From NCBI GenBank assembly GCA_937897615.1, contig CALCNO010000191.1, forward strand, positions 1-19,058: DNA of 19,058 bases. The letters are read 5' to 3'. Source of the stretch: an uncultured Anaerolineaceae bacterium. GTDB lineage: Bacteria; Chloroflexota; Anaerolineae; Anaerolineales; Anaerolineaceae. Positions 6,001 through 13,075 of this stretch are shown piece after piece. A program made the translations under genes and the position numbers. Position 1 is the stretch's first letter. Every line of letters starts with the position of its first letter. A model generated the notes under the pieces. That model had not been told where the DNA came from and did no database searches. It saw nothing but the letters and a program-made list of their open reading frames with translations.

Positions 6001-7728
6001 CTACGCCCCCAACATGAACATCCAGCGTTTGTAGTTTTCGTTCCTGGCGTTAACGTCCTTAACAAACGGCAGCGGCCGGCCGCGGGCATCGATCACCACA
6101 CCGCAAATTCCGCCGTGTACTTTAAAAGGTTCATCGGGAGCCAGCAGCCCTTCAACGCTGGTGCGGCGCGCCAGGTTGAGCGTGAGCGTGCCAACCTCCC
6201 CGGTAGCCAGAGGCAGGGTGCCGATAGCCCCCTGTTTGACCTCCAAATCCATATAGTTGCCAGAGTGGTACACCAGGCGGGCGTTTGCTACCGTGGTTCC
6301 CGCAGAAACCTTGCTTTCCACATTGATCACAGTGGCAAGGTTGGTAAACGCGCTGGACTCCATCACCTGCACCGGCAGCAGCGGGTTATGATGGGCAATG
6401 GCGCCCAGAATGGACATCAGTCCATGCTTATCAATGATGAGGGGGCTGATTCCGGTCGGTTGGATACCGTCCAGCAGGGTCAGCAGAATCTGCTGCGGGG
6501 TGGGTGCATGGGTAATGGTGGTACCGCCGGCAAAAATAGGCTCAAAGGTAGGCGCAGCCAGCATGGATTGGCGCCTGAGGTCGCGCATCCCGTACTCAAG
6601 AATCGCCCGCGCCGCAGCCAGCTCGATCACAACACCTTTGTCATCCGCGGGGATACTGCCCGGGCTGAGTGTTTTTTGCCACAGGTATTCTTTGACCTCC
6701 TCCTCGGGGATGCTTTCCGTCAGCCACTTGCTGATGTCTGCAATTTTCACCCGATTCAGGAAACGTTCAAGCCCGTCGCCAATACCGACGGGAAGCACTT
6801 CAAAATGGCACTGGCCGGCCGTAGCGGTAGCGAAAGTGCAGTTATTTGAACCGAGATCAATCCCAAGCACCGCCTTGCTTGGATCGTAGAGCTTGCCCAA
6901 AAAGCGCATCATTTTTTGATAGTTGAGGCTGGCAGGGGATGGCGGCAGCGTGCACAGGGGAGAAATTCGGCTCAAGCCCTCAATGCGCTTTGCCCAATTG
7001 GCCATCACCAGTTTTCCCAGGTCGTCACCTGCTTTGCGCAATTCTTCTTTTTCTAAAGTGGGGCGGATATTCTCGGTGACAGTGATCTTGGCCTGGCGTT
7101 CAAGAATTTCCACCACCGTTTTGGATACAGAACGATTGCCGCAGAATAGGATCTCCGGGCGGCTCTCCATGGGAAGCGTGGAGAGCACCAGCGCCAGCAT
7201 CTGCGCAATGCGCACGATCGAGCGTGAAGCACCGCGGTTGGTACCCCCGCCAAAGAGGATAATGTCTGGCCCGGCGGCAAGCAGGGCTGCCATTTGATCC
7301 TGGATTGAGCGCCGGTCGTTGATGCCAAAACTATCCTTCAGCACGCCGTAGGTGGCCTGTGCTAGGCGGTTAACGCTATCCAGAGAAACCTCATTGAGCA
7401 GCCCAAAGGTCGCCAGGTTAATTTCCGGCCCGCCGGAAATGGTCAAAAACAAGCGATCCACGCCCTCTCCGCCAGGTTGCGTGGGGATGATCAGATTGAG
7501 TTCGCGGTCCATCAGGGTACGCCCGGTAACCTGCTGCAGCTGGCTGATGGCGTTCAGGATGCCTTCACCAATGTCGCCAAAAGGAGCTTTTTGGGTCGAA
7601 GGAACTACGCCGCTGGCAAGGAGGTGATACCCCCCTTCCACCACGTCAAACAAGACCGCCCGCGTATTTTGCGCGCCGATCTCAATGCCAAGCACAGAGC
7701 TGGTGTCAGTGAAAGATTGCGTCATCAT
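6001..7728 (-). CDS. MutL/GlmL-family ASKHA-fold protein
   Basis: A 575-aa protein, taking the ATG at 7728. A longer frame reaches 7785 but would overlap the upstream gene; the ATG at 7728 sits 4 nt after that gene's TAG and has AGGT 8 nt upstream. The fold is that of the actin/Hsp70/sugar-kinase superfamily. A first phosphate-loop motif VLGIEIGAQNTRAVLFD occupies 12-28, a Gly-rich ILFGGGTNRG lies at 157-166, a second loop VLGIDLGSNNCTFATA at 287-302, and FAGGTT at 399-404. This arrangement matches the MutL family, which includes GlmL, a protein encoded beside glutamate mutase. No glutamate mutase (GlmS/GlmE) gene is present here, and the neighbours are membrane proteins, so the GlmL role should not be transferred. 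It probably binds ATP in the cytoplasm and serves the surrounding complex. Confidence 0.82.
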   Translation of the reverse strand: MMTQSFTDTSSVLGIEIGAQNTRAVLFDVVEGGYHLLASGVVPSTQKAPFGDIGEGILNAISQLQQVTGRTLMDRELNLIIPTQPGGEGVDRLFLTISGGPEINLATFGLLNEVSLDSVNRLAQATYGVLKDSFGINDRRSIQDQMAALLAAGPDIILFGGGTNRGASRSIVRIAQMLALVLSTLPMESRPEILFCGNRSVSKTVVEILERQAKITVTENIRPTLEKEELRKAGDDLGKLVMANWAKRIEGLSRISPLCTLPPSPASLNYQKMMRFLGKLYDPSKAVLGIDLGSNNCTFATATAGQCHFEVLPVGIGDGLERFLNRVKIADISKWLTESIPEEEVKEYLWQKTLSPGSIPADDKGVVIELAAARAILEYGMRDLRRQSMLAAPTFEPIFAGGTTITHAPTPQQILLTLLDGIQPTGISPLIIDKHGLMSILGAIAHHNPLLPVQVMESSAFTNLATVINVESKVSAGTTVANARLVYHSGNYMDLEVKQGAIGTLPLATGEVGTLTLNLARRTSVEGLLAPDEPFKVHGGICGVVIDARGRPLPFVKDVNARNENYKRWMFMLGA

Positions 7729-7732
7729 GCCG

Positions 7733-8398
7733 CTACCTGCCGATGAACATACGAATGGTCTCAAGGATAAAGTCGGCGCGTTCAATTAGCGCGGTAGCAG
7801 CTGCGGTCATCACCCCGGCAAAAATTGAACCGAGGGTAATGGCGATGAACACCCTGCCAATCCAGGCAAAGACGTTCATCCACACAGAACGCTGCGTACC
7901 TGCCGCACCGTTATTCTTAACGCGGAAGGTAAAATACGCCAGGGTTGCCAGAGTACCGATCAAAAGCAGCACCCCCTCCAAAATAGACAGGAAAGCCGTT
8001 GCCCCCGATGCAGGAGAAAAGAGGCTCCAGGCGCCTTTCACCTGGCCAAAGAGCGTTCCCAGCACTGCGCCGCCAATTGCAATCGCCGCACCGGCACCCA
8101 CCAGATAAGCCATGGGGATAGTCCCCAGCCGGGAAAAACGCGGCGAAAGTTTGAGCAGCAGCATGCCTGAAAGTAGCAAAGGGATCAACACCAGGCGGTC
8201 ACCGGCAACAAACGGGACCACCAGGCGCGGCAAAATCACCTGAAAGATCAAAACAAGCGTAAAATAACCGGCGCTCACGCCAATGAACAAAGCCATTACA
8301 AAGCGGAAAACGGCGTTATTCCCCAGAAAATAGGTGAACACGAGCAGGGTCAGAATAAAGCTGACCAAAGCCCAGGCCAGGTCTGCGCCAGTCATCAT
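7733..8398 (-). CDS. Polytopic membrane protein (221 aa), unknown function
   Basis: I do not recognise the family. The chosen ATG at 8398 shares ATGA with the TGA of the upstream zinc-ribbon gene and has GGAG about 9 nt upstream; an in-frame start at 8464 would read through a hydrophilic stretch inside that gene and is rejected. About six hydrophobic segments are seen (near 7-26, 31-60, 68-86, 96-116, 134-157, 176-203), with a basic loop around 159-170. No catalytic motif is visible. Four-base overlap upstream and a 4-nt gap to the MutL-like gene suggest coupled translation, and a physical partnership with both neighbours is a reasonable inference. Confidence 0.82.
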   Translation of the reverse strand: MMTGADLAWALVSFILTLLVFTYFLGNNAVFRFVMALFIGVSAGYFTLVLIFQVILPRLVVPFVAGDRLVLIPLLLSGMLLLKLSPRFSRLGTIPMAYLVGAGAAIAIGGAVLGTLFGQVKGAWSLFSPASGATAFLSILEGVLLLIGTLATLAYFTFRVKNNGAAGTQRSVWMNVFAWIGRVFIAITLGSIFAGVMTAAATALIERADFILETIRMFIGR

Positions 8399-10686
8399 GG
8401 TGTTTTTCTCCCGTGGGTCGCAGGCCTTACCAGGCTGATAAAGCCGCCAAGTAAGGCTAAACATGCCATTAAAGCTAGGATCAACTGCAGCGACACAAAA
8501 CTACCGTCCGCGCCGCCTGCGCTGCCAAGAACACGCTCATAGATCATGCCGCCAAACATGCCTGAGACCAGGCCGGTCACCTGCCCGCTCTGATAGTACG
8601 GTTGTACCAGAGGAGAGGCCTGTGCGCTGGTAATAAGCAGCAGGGGGGTGCCGCCGAGCAGAGACTGCACCTGCTCGATCCAGGTGCGAGCGGTTTCAGA
8701 TTTATCCGTGATGACCACCACAGCACCAAAATCGGAAAGATTGGTGACGCCGTGAAGCAAAGCAGAGGATGCAACCGGCTGCAAGTCCGCAGTTAACGGA
8801 ACTGTGCTTGCAAATGAACTGCCAAGGCTTTGAATGGCCACCCCGCCACCGGGCAGGTAGCCAAGATCGACCACTTTGGCAGAGGACGGATACCCCGGCA
8901 CTGCCGCGGCTGCCCGCGCAACCTGGTCAGGAAGCAAAGCGGAATCCACCGGGTTGAGCGACAACAGGGCAATATTTAGCCCGCGGCGCATGAGATGCTC
9001 CAGCAGTGCTTGTGAGCTCAGGCGCACCTCGCCGGAAAAGCCCGCCTCGTAATCACCGGCAACCAAAACCGGTTTCTCCAGCGGGAGCGAGTTGATGGTA
9101 TCAAAAGTGTGTACCACCTCTTCGGGGTACAGCGCCGGGTATAAACGATAGGAATTGAGCAGGGTACTCCCAAGAACTGCAATGACAATAAACGCAAGCG
9201 CCAGAAGAAATCGAAACAGTGTGCGTCTTTGGGGAGCACCGGGAACAGCCTCCGCTTCTTCAAGGGTTTCTGCATTGGAAAGCAGAACGGAGAGAAGCGT
9301 GGCATTGGTGCGCTGCCGGTTGCTCACATTCAGGCCGCCACCCAAATCGGAAGGCTTCACAAAAGCCGCTGGCGCGGACACCTCCGTAATTGACTCAGCC
9401 AGGATGTCGCGGGGTTTAGCGCCTTGCTCCTCCGCATCCTTTTCAATAGGTGCGGGAAGCGTCGTCACCGCCTCAACCGGCCGCCTGGATTGCAGCCAGG
9501 CCGGCAAATTGGCCTTTTCCGGCTGCGGGCTGCCATCGTCCACTGCGACGGGCACTACTTTGTGTGGCGCTGCAGGGGCTGGCGGCAGGGCTTCAGTCGG
9601 CTTGATGTCTGCCAACCAGTCAGGAAGGTCGCCCAGTTCAAACTCTTCCGGCAAAAACTCTCCACTCCCTGCCGGCTGCTGATCTGGTTCGCTGGTTGGG
9701 ACTTGCTGTAGATCATCCCCAGGGAGTGTTTCAATAAAAGCCGTCTCCTCCAGGCTACCGATGAAAGCCGGTGTTTCTGAAGGTGTTTGCTCCCCGGCCG
9801 GCGATTCTGCCATAGCAGGTAAAGCCTCAGGCTGTTGGGTACCGGGTTCTATAAAAGGTGATTCCGGGGCAAATGGGGCTTCCTGTGAGGCAGTCGCTGC
9901 AAACGGCGCCGAAACGTTTTCTTCTTTTGATGCCGTATCTTCCTGCAAAAAGCTCAGGTTCGCATCCAGCGCGGCAAATCCATCCGGCAAAGGAGATTCC
10001 GGCAACCCATTTGGCGCTTCAGGTGCGGCCTCAGCCGGCTGTTCAAGCGGCGAAAAGATCTTACCAAGATCAATTTCAGATTCCGAAGTGTCCTGCGCTT
10101 CCTGCCCCAATGGGTTTTCAGGCAGAAATGCAGGCTCCCCCTGTGCTTCGTTAGGCGGTAGAGGCGCTTCTGTGGCTGGCTCCGCCGGGGCGGCTGGTTC
10201 GGCGGGTTGCCAGGATTTTAAACTATCCAGCCAGTCATCCCCCGCGGCCGGGGGCGTGAAGGGCTGAGTCGCATCACTCTTGCTTTGGCCTGCGGCTCCC
10301 TGAGCAGCTTCAGCGCCGGAACCTCCGGCCGCATCCTCATTCAACGAGCGCAGCCAGTCCGGCAGCCCCTCGCGCGACTTCTTTTCAGCCCAGTAACGCT
10401 CTTCCAGAGCCTGCTTCTCTGCCTTCTCAGAGGCTTCGCGGCTGCGGATGCGCGCCAGCCAATCCGGCACAAATTCTCCCTGCTCTTCCTTGCTCTCTTC
10501 TTCGCCTGCCGGCGCAGAGGGGTTATCGATCTGCCCCATCAGCGTCTCTTCCTCCTGGCGCAGGCCGCTTAGCCAGTCTGCAGCAGGCTCTTCTTTGGAA
10601 GGCGTCAATTCTGCATGGCAGAACCAGCAGTGGGTATCCTGCGGATCATTCAGGCGCGTGCAGACGGGGCAGGGTTTCTTCTCCAT
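8395..10686 (-). CDS. Zinc-ribbon, DWL-motif membrane protein (763 aa)
   Basis: A large protein of unusual build. Residues 5-24 are a zinc ribbon (Cys6, Cys9, Cys20, Cys23: CPVC-x10-CWFC). Residues 30-480 are acidic, rich in Pro, Glu and Ala and probably disordered, and carry six short motifs of the form [D/A]WLxxx: Trp at 38, 76, 111, 152, 357 and 397. A transmembrane helix (488-509) leads to an extracytoplasmic alpha/beta-looking domain (about 520-730: KPVLVAGDYEAGFSGEVR, NIALLSLNPVDSALLPDQ, FGAVVVITDKSE, PLLLITSAQASPLV). A second helix (732-754) returns the C-terminus to the cytoplasm. The disordered arm should therefore be cytoplasmic, where it could dock several partners. It begins 2 nt after the previous stop, with no clear ribosome site. 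No known enzyme family is recognised. Confidence 0.85.
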   Translation of the reverse strand: MEKKPCPVCTRLNDPQDTHCWFCHAELTPSKEEPAADWLSGLRQEEETLMGQIDNPSAPAGEEESKEEQGEFVPDWLARIRSREASEKAEKQALEERYWAEKKSREGLPDWLRSLNEDAAGGSGAEAAQGAAGQSKSDATQPFTPPAAGDDWLDSLKSWQPAEPAAPAEPATEAPLPPNEAQGEPAFLPENPLGQEAQDTSESEIDLGKIFSPLEQPAEAAPEAPNGLPESPLPDGFAALDANLSFLQEDTASKEENVSAPFAATASQEAPFAPESPFIEPGTQQPEALPAMAESPAGEQTPSETPAFIGSLEETAFIETLPGDDLQQVPTSEPDQQPAGSGEFLPEEFELGDLPDWLADIKPTEALPPAPAAPHKVVPVAVDDGSPQPEKANLPAWLQSRRPVEAVTTLPAPIEKDAEEQGAKPRDILAESITEVSAPAAFVKPSDLGGGLNVSNRQRTNATLLSVLLSNAETLEEAEAVPGAPQRRTLFRFLLALAFIVIAVLGSTLLNSYRLYPALYPEEVVHTFDTINSLPLEKPVLVAGDYEAGFSGEVRLSSQALLEHLMRRGLNIALLSLNPVDSALLPDQVARAAAAVPGYPSSAKVVDLGYLPGGGVAIQSLGSSFASTVPLTADLQPVASSALLHGVTNLSDFGAVVVITDKSETARTWIEQVQSLLGGTPLLLITSAQASPLVQPYYQSGQVTGLVSGMFGGMIYERVLGSAGGADGSFVSLQLILALMACLALLGGFISLVRPATHGRKTP
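9487..10581 (-). repeat. Six dispersed DWL-type peptide motifs
   Basis: Within the disordered arm of the zinc-ribbon protein: ADWLSGL, PDWLARI, LPDWLRSL, DDWLDSL, then after a gap of about 200 residues LPDWLADI and LPAWLQSR. Spacing inside each cluster is 35-41 residues. The conserved W-L pair in otherwise diverged acidic sequence suggests short linear binding motifs or amphipathic helices. Confidence 0.75.
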
Positions 10687-10688
10687 AG

Positions 10689-11309
10689 CTAGTTGTTATA
10701 TGGGCGGTCAGAGCCAATGAGGATACGAATACCGGTAGCCAGGCTGCCAAGGGCAATCCCCAGCAGAATACCTCTGGCTCCGGCAGTCGGGAGCATTTGC
10801 AAACCGGAGAGCAAATCCCGCAAAATGGGAATTTGATCCGAAATTGATAGCAGGCCGCTGTTCAGGATCAAGAAAATCACCACAGTCGCCAAAAACACTA
10901 TCCCCATCCAGTTGCGCTGCCGCTGCAGGAACTTGAGGCTGGCAAGTGAAAGCGTGATCGCCAGCAGCGCCAGCAGGCTGCTCTCAATGGGCGCCTGGAT
11001 GTGGGTAACAATCTTTTGAAAAGACGGGCTGGTGGGTTCCAGGAACAATCCTACCCCAAGCGTGGCCACAAACGCCACAATCACTACCACACTGAACCAT
11101 TGTTGAAAACCCTCATCTTTGACCTTTTTCCAGTGTACGCCAAAGATCAGGTGGAGAATTCCTACCAGCCCGGCCACACCCGAGAGGGTCACCGCCCAAT
11201 CCAACATGGGGGTGCGAATGCTGGCAAGGATCGGGTTGGGGATGAAATATCCCAACAAGACGATTACGCCTGTTAAAAACGCAACACCTACCGCCACCGG
11301 TGATCTCAC
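10689..11309 (-). CDS. Polytopic membrane protein (206 aa), unknown function
   Basis: An integral membrane protein with about six hydrophobic segments (near 5-23, 35-58, 71-90, 108-126, 134-152, 176-196) and a short C-terminal tail ending in SDRPYNN. It starts with GTG at 11309, overlapping the TGA of the upstream gene as GTGA; this 4-bp overlap supports the non-ATG start. No family or active-site residues are recognised. It lies between the DUF6754-like protein and the zinc-ribbon protein with no spacing, so it is probably a subunit of the same membrane assembly. Confidence 0.82.
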   Translation of the reverse strand: MRSPVAVGVAFLTGVIVLLGYFIPNPILASIRTPMLDWAVTLSGVAGLVGILHLIFGVHWKKVKDEGFQQWFSVVVIVAFVATLGVGLFLEPTSPSFQKIVTHIQAPIESSLLALLAITLSLASLKFLQRQRNWMGIVFLATVVIFLILNSGLLSISDQIPILRDLLSGLQMLPTAGARGILLGIALGSLATGIRILIGSDRPYNN

Positions 11310-12058
11310 AGCACCCCCGCCAGCGCCAGCAAAGCGCCAATCACCAGCACCACCCCAACGCCAAAGCGGAAGAGGTCTTCCACGCGCAAACTGGCCTGGT
11401 GGACCGCACTGGCCGCCAGATAGGCCGGCAGCGCATACAACTCCTCACCAATGAGCGTGTCTTTGGTGTAGGCGTAAAAGATCGACTGGGCAACAATCGA
11501 ATCGCTGCCGGTGATGGAGAGGCGTTCAGGTTCAACTGCCTCACACAACAACCCGGCCTCGACCCCAAAATTTCCCACCAGAATATTCCCCTTCACGTCG
11601 CTTCCGTTGAGGGTTTCCATTGCGCCAATCGCGTAGGAGAAGGGCGTAGCGCCCGTCATACTGGCATGGTCTGGATCGTAAAAGGCACGGGTATTGGTCT
11701 CAATGGAAGTGGCTTTGAGCGTGTCCTGCCCCAGAATGGACAGGCCGCCTGAGCCGGTGGAACAGGTGGGCGGAAGGTCGCTGGTGGAAGTAAGCTGCCC
11801 AACGCGGTGGAGCACATTTAGCCCAACAAACGCCGAAGTATTGGAGGGGTCATTCAATTGCGCGCTCCCCAGTGAGACATGCAGGCGCGAACCGTCTTCC
11901 ACAGCCATCCCCACCGCCCTTTTAAGGCGGTTAATAGCCTCAATCTTGCGAAAACTCACCGGAAAACGCGTGCGCACCCTCTTGGAAGAGTAAACCCCAA
12001 TGAGGACGCCAAAAAGCAGCACCACCACCAGGCCAATGATCTGCTCAACGGGACTCAT
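11306..12058 (-). CDS. DUF6754-like bitopic membrane protein
   Basis: A 250-aa protein with one hydrophobic segment at each end (6-23 and 231-249). The first is followed by a basic patch (SSKRVRTRFPVSFRKIEAINRLKRA), so the central domain should be cytoplasmic. That domain (about 30-228) alternates short beta-like and helical stretches and is rich in Gly, Ser and Thr (LHVSLGSAQL, GGLSILGQDTLKATSIETNT, GNILVGNFGVEAGLL, GSDSIVAQSIFYAYT). From memory it resembles the domain of unknown function DUF6754; a profile search would settle this. It has a GGAG site 8 nt before the ATG, overlaps the preceding small gene by 14 nt and the next gene by 4 nt. Confidence 0.82.
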   Translation of the reverse strand: MSPVEQIIGLVVVLLFGVLIGVYSSKRVRTRFPVSFRKIEAINRLKRAVGMAVEDGSRLHVSLGSAQLNDPSNTSAFVGLNVLHRVGQLTSTSDLPPTCSTGSGGLSILGQDTLKATSIETNTRAFYDPDHASMTGATPFSYAIGAMETLNGSDVKGNILVGNFGVEAGLLCEAVEPERLSITGSDSIVAQSIFYAYTKDTLIGEELYALPAYLAASAVHQASLRVEDLFRFGVGVVLVIGALLALAGVL

Positions 12059-12302
12059 TAGTGGCTCCGTTCTTTAAAAAACTGGCCAGTTTCTCGCACT
12101 CGCCGGGGTCGTCCAACGTGTTGGCAAGCGCGAGAAAAGAATCGCGTTGCGTAAGGTCAAACAGGGGGCTGATGCCCAGCAGAGCCTGCGAAAACAACAT
12201 ACGAACTGGAGCGGTCCCTTCAAGAAGCGTGATGGCAAATCCGGTCAGGTGATTCCGTTGCAAGGATTGCGCCCATTTTTGCCAGTGTTCTGAGGGAAAC
12301 AT
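12045..12302 (-). CDS. Small protein (85 aa) heading the unknown operon
   Basis: I do not recognise this protein. It is soluble and mostly helical-looking, with short hydrophobic stretches (FAITLLEGTAPVRMLFSQALLGISPL) and an acidic C-terminal half ending in NGATNESR. The frame is open further upstream to 12494, but that extension lies inside the deacetylase gene and has shadow-like composition; the ATG at 12302 is the sensible start. There is no Shine-Dalgarno sequence before it, but an extended -10 promoter element lies exactly where transcription would begin at the ATG. It overlaps the DUF6754-like start by 14 nt, so it is read in the same transcript. Confidence 0.68.
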   Translation of the reverse strand: MFPSEHWQKWAQSLQRNHLTGFAITLLEGTAPVRMLFSQALLGISPLFDLTQRDSFLALANTLDDPGECEKLASFLKNGATNESR

Positions 12303-12308
12303 ACTAAA

Positions 12309-12317
12309 AGTATAGCA
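12309..12317 (-). promoter_or_regulatory. Extended -10 promoter, possibly giving a leaderless mRNA
   Basis: Read on the minus strand, TGCTATACT combines an extended -10 (TGn) with a good TATACT hexamer, in the 22-nt gap after the deacetylase stop. The expected transcription start, about 7 nt downstream, falls at the A of the ATG at 12302. No well-placed -35 is seen, as is allowed for extended -10 promoters. Motif-based prediction. Confidence 0.5.
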
Positions 12318-12324
12318 CAGGCAC

Positions 12325-13068
12325 TTATGCGCAGCCGGCAAAGGACCACAGCGTGGCACCCAAAGAGGATAAGGCGTAAGTGGCAATCGCCCGTTCCAGG
12401 GCCTCGCGGTCTTTCCAGAACGAACTGATCTGGCTCTGGTAGCAAGCGGCAGCCGCTTGCCAGAGAACCACCTCCTGCGCCGTGAGCGGTGCAATGAAAG
12501 CCTCGGCGCCCGGCGGAAGATGCAGTTCTTCCACTTTCTTCAAAGTGCCTGCGTAGGGATAATCCGGGCAAAACTGCCGGCGGTTCTCCAACCGGCAGCC
12601 AATCTTCCTGACCAACGCGTGGTCAATATGCCCGCCAACCGCCAGAGGGAGCACAATCCGGTCATCCGGTTCAAGGTACTGGCGGATCAGTTCAAGCAGT
12701 GAATTCTCCAGCGTGTTTTCCGCTTCGCGCGCGGGGCGGAAGAGGTCTGCGCGCCCCCTTACCAGCGGAGAATTATCAGAAGGATAGCGGCGGTAGATGC
12801 AGTCGGCAAAACCAAAATGGCGCCAGTTCACCGCCAGTGTGCGGCAGGCAGCCATGTCCTCTTCGCGCCGTCGCTGATAGGGATTACCCTGCTTGCCCCA
12901 GCGGCGGTGCAGCGCTTTGGCAAAGGGGGTCAAATTCTCCGCCGGCGGATCGGCGGTGAAAAACGACCACACCTCTACTGCCGTACCGTTATCTACCTGA
13001 TGGGCAATGATTCCGCCGCAGGAGAAAATAGCATCGTCAAGATGAGGGGAAAAATAAACAACCTTCAT
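12325..13068 (-). CDS. PIG-L/LmbE-family deacetylase
   Basis: A 247-aa cytoplasmic-looking zinc hydrolase of the PIG-L family, which removes N-acetyl groups from GlcNAc-containing or related substrates. The signature SPHLDDAIFSCGG (7-19) gives the metal ligands and catalytic Asp (His9, Asp11, Asp12). GGHIDH (145-150) supplies the second metal-binding part (His147, Asp149, His150). Length is typical. It follows the GT-C-like gene by 7 nt with no clear ribosome site, so translation is probably coupled. In this operon its likely job is to deacetylate an amino-sugar intermediate of the surface glycan; the actual substrate is not readable from sequence. Confidence 0.9.
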   Translation of the reverse strand: MKVVYFSPHLDDAIFSCGGIIAHQVDNGTAVEVWSFFTADPPAENLTPFAKALHRRWGKQGNPYQRRREEDMAACRTLAVNWRHFGFADCIYRRYPSDNSPLVRGRADLFRPAREAENTLENSLLELIRQYLEPDDRIVLPLAVGGHIDHALVRKIGCRLENRRQFCPDYPYAGTLKKVEELHLPPGAEAFIAPLTAQEVVLWQAAAACYQSQISSFWKDREALERAIATYALSSLGATLWSFAGCA

Positions 13069-13075
13069 AGTTAAC

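Noticed and set aside
5983..6849. Long open frame (288 codons) on the plus strand
   Set aside because: It lies entirely antisense to the MutL-like gene, whose motifs are clear; its translation shows no recognisable domain and no ribosome site.
7729..7785. Longer N-terminus for the MutL-like protein
   Set aside because: It would overlap the preceding membrane protein gene, while the ATG at 7728 follows that gene's stop by 4 nt and leads directly into the first ATP-loop motif.
8399..8464. Longer N-terminus for the 221-aa membrane protein
   Set aside because: It would overlap the zinc-ribbon gene by about 70 nt; the ATGA overlap start with GGAG upstream is better.
9155..9682. Plus-strand open frame of 175 codons
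   Set aside because: It is antisense to the disordered arm of the zinc-ribbon protein; low-complexity Ala/Pro/Glu codons leave the opposite strand free of stops.
12303..12494. Upstream extension of the 85-aa gene
   Set aside because: It overlaps the 3' part of the PIG-L gene in another frame and gives an Arg- and Pro-rich shadow sequence; the ATG at 12302 fits the promoter element.
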